Assembly (NCBI RefSeq): GCF_937920395.1
Contig: NZ_CALEVF010000230.1
Span: forward strand, 1 to 11,095
Reading direction: 5' to 3'
DNA length: 11,095 bases
Source of the DNA: an uncultured Clostridium sp.
GTDB lineage: Bacteria > Bacillota > Clostridia > Clostridiales > Clostridiaceae
The notes beneath the pieces are model-generated. The model had not been told where the DNA came from. It saw only the letters and a program-made list of their open reading frames with translations, and made no database searches. This document shows, piece after piece, positions 7,296 through 11,095 of the stretch (position 1 is the stretch's first letter; the number at the start of each line of letters is the position of its first letter). The translations under genes and the position numbers were made by a program.

Positions 7296-7800
7296 ATTTT
7301 TAACTTTTGGGTTTTCACTTATGCCTGGCGCGGGTCACATGTATTTGGGATTTATGAAGATGGGACTATCACTAATGACAATATTTTTCTTCATAATATT
7401 TCTATCAAGTTTTCTTTCTATAGGTCCACTTCTCTTTATTTTGCCGTTAATTTGGTTTTATTCATTTTTTGATTGCTTAAACAAGAGGTATTCCACAGAT
7501 GAAGAATTTTTACTTTTAGAAGACAAGTATTTATTTTCTCTTGACGAAATTGTAAAAATAGATAAAAATGTATTAAAAAAACATAGTTTGTTTTCAGGAA
7601 TATTATTAATACTTCTTGGTAGCTACTTGATATTTAACAATGTTATTAATAGCCTATCTCAATATATGCCACAGAATGTATATAATTCTATTGGTGATTT
7701 AATTAGGATGGCCCCACAGATAATAGTGGGTATTGTAATAGTTGTTATTGGTGCAAGGCTTATTATAGGTAAGAAAAGAGAGCGTGATATGAATGATTAA
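7276..7800 (+). CDS. Four-pass membrane protein of the ECF operon (TM2-like start, LiaI/LiaF-like C-terminal half)
   Basis: This 174-residue protein begins with PGAGHMYLGFMKMGLSL (17-33), the pattern of TM2-type membrane domains. Membrane segments are at about 30-48, 50-66, 105-121 and 146-165. The last two, around SGILLILLGSYLIFNNVI and APQIIVGIVIVVIGARLII, resemble the short paired helices of the LiaI/LiaF-like region (DUF5668 type). No catalytic motif is seen. A GGAGGT at 7262-7267 serves the ATG. It overlaps the anti-sigma gene by 20 bases and the next gene by 8. Membrane proteins of this kind often follow ECF or LiaRS-type regulators that respond to envelope stress, so a sensing or accessory role is plausible but inferred. 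Confidence 0.75.
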   Translation: MKKEKNKFLTFGFSLMPGAGHMYLGFMKMGLSLMTIFFFIIFLSSFLSIGPLLFILPLIWFYSFFDCLNKRYSTDEEFLLLEDKYLFSLDEIVKIDKNVLKKHSLFSGILLILLGSYLIFNNVINSLSQYMPQNVYNSIGDLIRMAPQIIVGIVIVVIGARLIIGKKRERDMND

Positions 7801-8098
7801 GGGACGCCGTGTGGGTACGTTTACGACTGGTATAGTTTTAGTTATGTTTGGTGGAATGTTTTTACTCAAGTTAATATATCCAAGCATTGATTATTTAAAA
7901 ATATCATCACTGTGGCCAGTGATTTTAGTTTTATTAGGAGTTGAAATTATTGTCTCATGTTTAATAAATAAAGATGAGATTATGAGGTATGATTTTGCTG
8001 CAATAATTTTAATAATAATATTATCTTTATTTTCAATGGGTATGGGATGTATGGAGTATGCAATTACTCATATTGATTTGTTAAGAAATATATTGTAA
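7793..8098 (+). CDS. Small membrane protein with LiaI/LiaF-like transmembrane region (DUF5668 type)
   Basis: The 101-residue protein has three membrane segments (about 9-28, 36-57, 67-86). The N-terminal pair has the pattern of the LiaI/LiaF-like region: TGIVLVMFGGMFLL, then the SSLWPVILVLLGVEII box (38-53), in which WPxxLxLxGxE is characteristic. No soluble C-terminal LiaF domain is present, so it is a bare membrane module. The ATG overlaps the stop of the preceding membrane protein by 8 bases. There is only a weak ribosome binding site (GAGAG), so translational coupling is likely. It is the last gene of the sigma-factor operon, followed by a long hairpin. The function is unknown; a role in membrane or cell-envelope stress sensing is inferred from the family and context. 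Confidence 0.75.
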   Translation: MIKGRRVGTFTTGIVLVMFGGMFLLKLIYPSIDYLKISSLWPVILVLLGVEIIVSCLINKDEIMRYDFAAIILIIILSLFSMGMGCMEYAITHIDLLRNIL

Positions 8099-8114
8099 GT
8101 TTTATATAATAAAA

Positions 8115-8165
8115 AAGTAGCTATAGGGTAAGTACATTTTAAATGGACTTATTCTATAGCTATTT
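8115..8165. terminator. Long hairpin terminator after the ECF operon
   Basis: TAGCTATAG at 8118-8126 pairs with CTATAGCTA at 8154-8162. The stem continues through G-U pairs and TAAGT/ACTTA, then after one mismatch CATTT/AAATG. It has an A-run on the left and only TTT on the right, so it may work better on the minus strand or through stem strength. Its base (AAAAAGTAGCTATA) resembles that of the hairpin at 1807-1862 (AAAAGGTGGCTATA). Confidence 0.7.
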
Positions 8166-8200
8166 AAATTGAATTTATGGTATTATTAGCATAATTTGGA

Positions 8201-8227
8201 ACAGTTGCTACTTCATTTCATAAAATG
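8201..8227 (+). promoter_or_regulatory. Candidate sigma-K-like (late mother-cell) promoter
   Basis: AC at 8201-8202 is followed after 16 bases by CATAAAATG at 8219-8227, matching sigma-K promoters (AC, 16-17 bases, CATANNNTA) except for the last base. The -35 is only two bases, so the chance of a random match is high. It is recorded because the two genes downstream lack signal peptides and could be spore-associated. Confidence 0.25.
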
Positions 8228-8259
8228 TGATATAAAGCTTATAAAATAAAGGAGCCATT

Positions 8260-8982
8260 ATGTATAATTATTATAGAGATAATATTATAAAGCAAACAAT
8301 TGTAGCTTATGCAAGTGGAGATGTAAATGGGGATAGAATACCCGATAATGTATATTTAACAGGTATAAAGACATATGATAGCCAGTTCATTGAAAATATA
8401 TTGCTTGAAATACAAAATGGCATGTCTGGTGAGGTTACTAAGATAGAATTCGGCGACAATGCAGGGTATAACCCTACTATTTTCTTGGGAGATTTTACTG
8501 GTAATGGAGTGGATGATATATTAATAGGGATCAATTCAGGTGGTAGTGGTGGAATAATGTATTATTATATTTATTCTTTTATTAATAGTAAAGTACAAGT
8601 ATTATTTGACTTTAATGTATATAATAATTTATATAAATATGATGCTATATATAAAGACAATTATAAGGTTGAAGTTATTAGTAAAACAAATAATCAAAAA
8701 TATATCATTGATATAGCAAGCAGGGAATCTGATTATTTAAATGAAATATATTATACAAATGGAAAATTAAAGGCCACAATCAATGGATTTGTAAATCCTT
8801 TAAGCGGACTATACCCTGTGGATTTTGACTCAAATAAAGTGTATGAGCTACTGGCATATCAAAAAATTGCGGGTAGATATAATGCAGACTCTTTAGGGTA
8901 TGTCTTAAATACTTTAAAATGGAAAAACAATGTATTTGCTTTGTATAATCAAAATATCGCTATTTTCGGAGAACAAATATAG
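8260..8982 (+). CDS. Protein with two Ca-loop-like (FG-GAP/VCBS-type) motifs, no signal peptide
   Basis: This 240-residue protein has two repeats of the form used by FG-GAP/VCBS and integrin-like beta-propeller blades: ASGDVNGDRIPDNVYLTG (18-35, loop Asp21-x-Asn23-x-Asp25-x3-Asp29) and LGDFTGNGVDDILIGINSGGSGG (76-98, loop Asp78-x-Thr80-x-Asn82-x3-Asp86). Each is followed by a beta strand, as expected if Ca is bound in a DxDxDG-type loop. Two blades are too few for a complete propeller. The rest is Tyr/Asn-rich and predicted mostly beta. There is no signal peptide, lipobox or membrane helix, which is unusual for this class. AAAGGAG precedes the ATG. It is 34 bases upstream of an amidase-domain gene and probably cotranscribed with it. 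The function is unknown; a role in the spore or mother cell is speculative. Confidence 0.75.
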   Translation: MYNYYRDNIIKQTIVAYASGDVNGDRIPDNVYLTGIKTYDSQFIENILLEIQNGMSGEVTKIEFGDNAGYNPTIFLGDFTGNGVDDILIGINSGGSGGIMYYYIYSFINSKVQVLFDFNVYNNLYKYDAIYKDNYKVEVISKTNNQKYIIDIASRESDYLNEIYYTNGKLKATINGFVNPLSGLYPVDFDSNKVYELLAYQKIAGRYNADSLGYVLNTLKWKNNVFALYNQNIAIFGEQI

Positions 8983-9016
8983 GTATATCTTGATATAAAT
9001 TTAAAGGAGAAATAGT

Positions 9017-9523
9017 ATGAAAGTTGAATATAATAGAAAATTAGCAACAGATTATGCCATGAAGTATGCTCTTGTGCCAAACCAATATTATAAGTTTTAC
9101 CAATTTGTTAATGGAATTGGTGGAGATTGTACTAATTATGTTTCTCAGTGTTTAAGAGCAGGGGGGGCAACGATGGATTACTCTAGTAGTAGACCTTGGT
9201 GGTATGATAGAAGCGGTAAAGCATCAATTTGTTGGGCTGTAGCTAATTCACTGTTCTGGTATTTAAAAACTAATCAAAAATTAAATAGAAATGTTGTTAA
9301 GGGTTTTGAGGTAGAGGATCTAAGTAAACTTGAACTTGGAGATTTAATATTTTATGAAAACCATAATAATTCTATTTTTCATGCTGCAATAATAACATCA
9401 TTTATAGAAGAACCGACAGGTAAAGAGCCTCGAATATCTCAACATTCATACAATCAAATTAATGAAACATATATAAAAAATTATGATTATAAAAAAGCAC
9501 ACTTTCTTAAAATTACATTATGA
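9017..9523 (+). CDS. Amidase-domain protein (Amidase_6 type, cysteine peptidase-like)
   Basis: The whole 168-residue protein is one Amidase_6-type domain, a papain-like/NlpC-related cysteine hydrolase fold. The family signatures are in order: YNRKLATDYAMKYAL (5-19), GGDCTNYVSQCLRAGGATM (35-53) with probable nucleophile Cys38, the WWYDR and CWAVANSLFWYL segments (61-65, 72-83), LELGDLIFYENHNNSIFHAAIITS (105-128) with probable catalytic His122, and RISQHSYNQ (139-147), whose His143 sits in the family's HT/HS position. Members are often secreted wall-associated proteins, but this one has no signal peptide. AAAGGAG precedes the ATG. It follows the Ca-loop protein by 34 bases, so the two are probably one operon. 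The substrate is unknown. A run of seven G at 9161-9167 lies in the codons for the GG before Ala51. Confidence 0.88.
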   Translation: MKVEYNRKLATDYAMKYALVPNQYYKFYQFVNGIGGDCTNYVSQCLRAGGATMDYSSSRPWWYDRSGKASICWAVANSLFWYLKTNQKLNRNVVKGFEVEDLSKLELGDLIFYENHNNSIFHAAIITSFIEEPTGKEPRISQHSYNQINETYIKNYDYKKAHFLKITL

Positions 9524-9530
9524 TAATTAT

Positions 9531-9623
9531 ATGAGTAATATCATAAAATGCACTTAACTCATGCTCCATTGCATGAACACCACATTCTGTTTCTTTTCCG
9601 TAACTTAATAAACCATTTATAGA
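9531..9623 (-). pseudogene. Relic of an iron-dependent butanol/alcohol dehydrogenase
   Basis: Read on the minus strand, this stretch gives 31 codons without a stop: SINGLLSYGKETECGV, then HAMEHELSAFYDITH. It matches the most conserved core of clostridial NAD(P)H-dependent butanol dehydrogenases; I recall the C. acetobutylicum form as INGLLTYGK...HLMEHELSAYYDITHG. The fragment holds three of the family's key histidines: two iron ligands (VH and ITH) and the one in MEHELS. Beyond the final His the frame continues as IIIIM and homology stops; upstream there is an in-frame stop a few codons away. A complete gene is about 390 codons, so this is a small internal remnant. No start, ribosome binding site or flanking repeats were seen. 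Confidence 0.8.
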
Positions 9624-9697
9624 TGGGGTTTATTTAAAATTCTATCTTTTTGTATATTAAAAATTTAGGTTAACAATATAAAGTGATAAGATTAAAA

Positions 9698-9726
9698 TTG
9701 TAATTTTACCTTTAAAATGATACAAT
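9698..9726 (+). promoter_or_regulatory. Candidate sigma-A promoter of the small ORF
   Basis: TTGTAA (9698-9703) and TACAAT (9721-9726) are 17 bases apart, matching four of six and five of six consensus positions. It lies about 75 bases before the ATG at 9804 and about 200 bases before a strong terminator, which bounds a short transcription unit. Confidence 0.5.
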
Positions 9727-9803
9727 GAATTAATGAATTAAAAGCAAATATAATATATAAATTGTATGAAAAATATTTTAAAATAATTAATGGGGTGAAG
9801 TCT

Positions 9804-9950
9804 ATGTTAGCTTATAATAAAATTTCTGGAACTAAAAAACCTGAAACAACATCTAGCATAGATATAGATAAACTTACTTGCGTTAAAATTAATATGGAAT
9901 TAAAATATAATTTGGTCATAAAACACCTAGAAGCGATACACGCTTTCTAG
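9804..9950 (+). CDS. Hypothetical small protein (48 residues)
   Basis: I do not recognise this protein. It starts at ATG 9804, preceded by GGGGTGAAG at 9792-9800, and runs to a TAG inside the right arm of the terminator at 9920-9965. The last nine residues (KHLEAIHAF) are therefore encoded by the hairpin. The sequence has no membrane segment, no signal peptide and one cysteine (LTCVKI). A TTG further upstream (9762) would lengthen it, but no ribosome binding site supports that. A sigma-A-like promoter at 9698-9726 and a terminator define a monocistronic unit, so it could be a real small protein. It could equally be the truncated head of a lost gene or an ORF by chance in a small RNA. Confidence 0.4.
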   Translation: MLAYNKISGTKKPETTSSIDIDKLTCVKINMELKYNLVIKHLEAIHAF

Positions 9951-9965
9951 GTGTTTTATTTTTGA
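9920..9965 (+). terminator. Intrinsic terminator overlapping the end of the small ORF
   Basis: AAAACACCTAGAAGCG (9920-9935) pairs with CGCTTTCTAGGTGTTTT (9941-9957), with a single bulged base and a 5-nt loop. It is followed by ATTTTT. The A-run on the left pairs with the U-run on the right, so it may work in both directions. Confidence 0.85.
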
Positions 9966-10054
9966 AATTTGGGATATGTGTAATTTTCAAATGTTATTTA
10001 TTATTATGTTATGCTTTGTTAAAAAATAAAAAGGATTAAAAGGAGAATTTATTT

Positions 10055-10603
10055 ATGAATAAAAGTGAAATTACAATTAAGGGACTACCTGTAAAAACAA
10101 ATAGATTAGAAAGTGGTGATGTTAATTTACTCTTTAAAATAGGAACTTATGATGATATGGAATCAGTTTATAGAGTAGTTGTAAAAAAAGATTATTGGAG
10201 AGATGCGGTAATAGGTATGGAGAATGTAAATTATTTTGTGATTAAAGGAGAAATTAAAGCATGTGTAAATCGAACAGGTACTCCTTTTATTTCAGTAGAA
10301 GCAACATCTATAAAAATATTTCACTTGTTAAAAGATGAAAATGGACAAATAGATTTAAATTATGAAATGCCAATTGGTACTGATGAAATAATGGATATAT
10401 CAAGGTTAGTAAATGAAAATGAAGGTATGTCTTTAAAACGATCAAAAAATAAGGCGTTAAATTATATGAAAAATAATAATAAATTTAATAAACCAATCGT
10501 TGTAAAAAAAGGAAGTCTTGTTATTGTATCAGGACATGATCAATATGCAGCGGCACAGGAACTTGGAATAAATAATGTTCCAATCTCATATTTAGAGAAT
10601 TAA
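10055..10603 (+). CDS. OB-fold-like plus ParB/sulfiredoxin-like domain protein
   Basis: I do not know this 182-residue architecture. The first 90 residues are a series of beta strands (EITIKGLPV, VNLLFKIGTYD, YRVVVKKDYW, NYFVIKGEIKACV, PFISVEATSIKIF), with the spacing and alternating pattern of an OB-fold, as in single-stranded-nucleic-acid-binding proteins. Residues about 105-180 look like a ParB/Srx domain: an IxxxxIxDISRL lead, then NKPIVVKKGSLVIVSGHDQYAAAQELGINNVPISYL. In it SGHDQYAAAQELG takes the place of the DGHHRYxAAxxLG nucleotide-binding motif, so Asp replaces the usual His or Arg after GH. No helix-turn-helix follows, so it is not a chromosome-partitioning ParB. AAAAGGAG precedes the ATG. 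It stands alone between two terminators. A nucleic-acid-linked role is inference. Confidence 0.7.
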   Translation: MNKSEITIKGLPVKTNRLESGDVNLLFKIGTYDDMESVYRVVVKKDYWRDAVIGMENVNYFVIKGEIKACVNRTGTPFISVEATSIKIFHLLKDENGQIDLNYEMPIGTDEIMDISRLVNENEGMSLKRSKNKALNYMKNNNKFNKPIVVKKGSLVIVSGHDQYAAAQELGINNVPISYLEN

Positions 10604-10633
10604 CAAGTGGGAACTATGTTCCCACTTGTTTTT
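10602..10633 (+). terminator. Perfect intrinsic terminator
   Basis: AACAAGTGGGAAC (10602-10614) pairs perfectly over 13 bp with 10618-10630 around a 3-nt loop, followed by TTT. It begins inside the stop codon of the OB-fold/ParB-like gene. Confidence 0.92.
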
Positions 10634-10659
10634 CGTAAAAATCACATTGTTAAGATAGT

Positions 10660-10780
10660 TTGAGGTAACCTGTAAAAGAAATTATTAGTATATTTGGAAA
10701 AGTAGTACATAAATCATTCACGATTAAAATATAATAAGCATAAGATAAAGGATAGCTGCATAAATTGCAGCTTTTTTTTA
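10660..10780 (+). ncRNA. Possible small RNA with orphan terminator
   Basis: AGCTGCA (10754-10760) pairs with TGCAGCT (10766-10772) around a 5-nt loop and runs into eight T, a clear intrinsic terminator. No coding sequence lies between it and the terminator 120 bases upstream. A weak promoter, TTGAGG at 10660 and TATTAG at 10683 with 17 bases between, would give a transcript of about 85 nt. Another TATAAT lies at 10730. The terminator is solid; the RNA is a guess. Confidence 0.4.
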
Positions 10781-10880
10781 TAATAATATTTACAAATACG
10801 AATCACAATACAATATGTTATGCAATTATTACAAAAATTAAAGATTTGAAATATTTATTTTTTATTTATTCAAAAAAGTA

Positions 10881-10909
10881 TTGATAAGCATAAATTTATA
10901 TGATATTAT
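10881..10909 (+). promoter_or_regulatory. Sigma-A promoter reading out of the window
   Basis: TTGATA (10881-10886) and TATTAT (10904-10909) are exactly 17 bases apart, each matching five of six consensus bases. This is the best vegetative promoter in the window. Transcription would start near 10916 and run off the right edge without meeting a gene. Confidence 0.6.
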
Positions 10910-10915
10910 TAATAA

Positions 10916-11095
10916 AAATTATGAATTATGAATAATATAAAAATTATTTATTCATAAAATGCAACTATGCGGTGATGATTTTATAGGGTATCGGTACCCA
11001 ATTATTTGTAAATGTGCAAATAATATTGATCTGAAATAAATATAATTTAGACCAGCTAGTTAAAGTCAACTATTTATTTTAAAATTGTTTATAGT
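10916..11095 (+). other. Gene-free, hairpin-rich leader of an off-window gene
   Basis: Downstream of the promoter no open reading frame of useful length is seen on either strand. Readable stems are GGGTA/TACCC with a TCGG loop (10986-10999), ATTATTTG/CAAATAAT with an 8-nt loop (11001-11024), and two competing stems: AAATAAATA/TATTTATTT (11034-11042 with 11071-11079) and TAGTT/AACTA (11057-11072). I could not match any riboswitch or T-box consensus. A long 5' leader with mutually exclusive stems would fit a cis-regulatory RNA, but AT-rich DNA makes weak stems easily. Confidence 0.35.

Noticed and set aside
9161..9167. Seven-G run in the amidase gene as a phase-variation tract
   Set aside because: It is coding for the family-typical Gly-Gly after the Cys motif and shorter than usual switching tracts. 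Worth checking with the G8 tract but not supported alone.
10973..11034. TGATGA and CTGA resembling C/D box RNA or a kink-turn
   Set aside because: The two boxes are not brought together by a terminal stem. C/D guide RNAs are not bacterial, and short motifs like these arise by chance.

Overview
The window looks like a chromosomal stretch of a low-GC, spore-forming Firmicute, most likely a Clostridium (cluster I type). The reasons are the very AT-rich composition, strong AGGAGG-type ribosome binding sites, a complete GerA-family germinant-receptor operon, and a relic of a clostridial-type butanol dehydrogenase. This is inference from gene content; no marker gene fixes the species.

Layout. (1) Bases 1-1854: the 3' end of a glycine riboswitch with an overlapping antiterminator/terminator pair, then a two-gene operon of a GcvR-like ACT-domain protein (UPF0237) and its usual partner UPF0210/DUF711, closed by a long perfect hairpin. 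(2) 1872-5700: a candidate sigma-G promoter and three tightly packed or overlapping genes for the A, B and C subunits of a spore germinant receptor, ending in an inverted repeat. (3) 5721-6111, minus strand: a small ribbon-helix-helix-like protein with a C-terminal zinc-binding knuckle, with an inverted repeat at its own promoter. (4) 6272-8165: an ECF sigma factor, its zinc-type anti-sigma factor and two small multi-pass membrane proteins with LiaI/LiaF-like regions, each overlapping the next. It has a candidate self-recognised ECF promoter and an unusual run of eight G at the sigma-factor start. (5) 8201-9523: two cytosolic-looking genes, a protein with two calcium-loop-like (FG-GAP/VCBS-type) motifs and an Amidase_6-type cysteine peptidase/amidase. 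(6) 9531-9623, minus strand: a 31-codon relic of an iron-dependent butanol dehydrogenase. (7) 9698-9965: a promoter, a 48-codon small ORF and a terminator. (8) 10055-10630: a protein that reads as an OB-fold-like domain joined to a ParB/sulfiredoxin-like domain, with its own terminator. (9) 10631-11095: no gene. It holds an orphan terminator (possible small RNA) and a good sigma-A promoter whose transcript runs off the window with at least 180 nt of hairpin-rich leader.

How the parts work together: regions 1, 2 and 4 are coherent operons. The most interesting biology is the coupling of a glycine sensor RNA to an ACT-domain protein of unknown function, the self-contained ECF envelope-type module, and the signal-peptide-less Ca-loop/amidase pair. 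Nothing points to a phage, insertion sequence, CRISPR array or toxin island.
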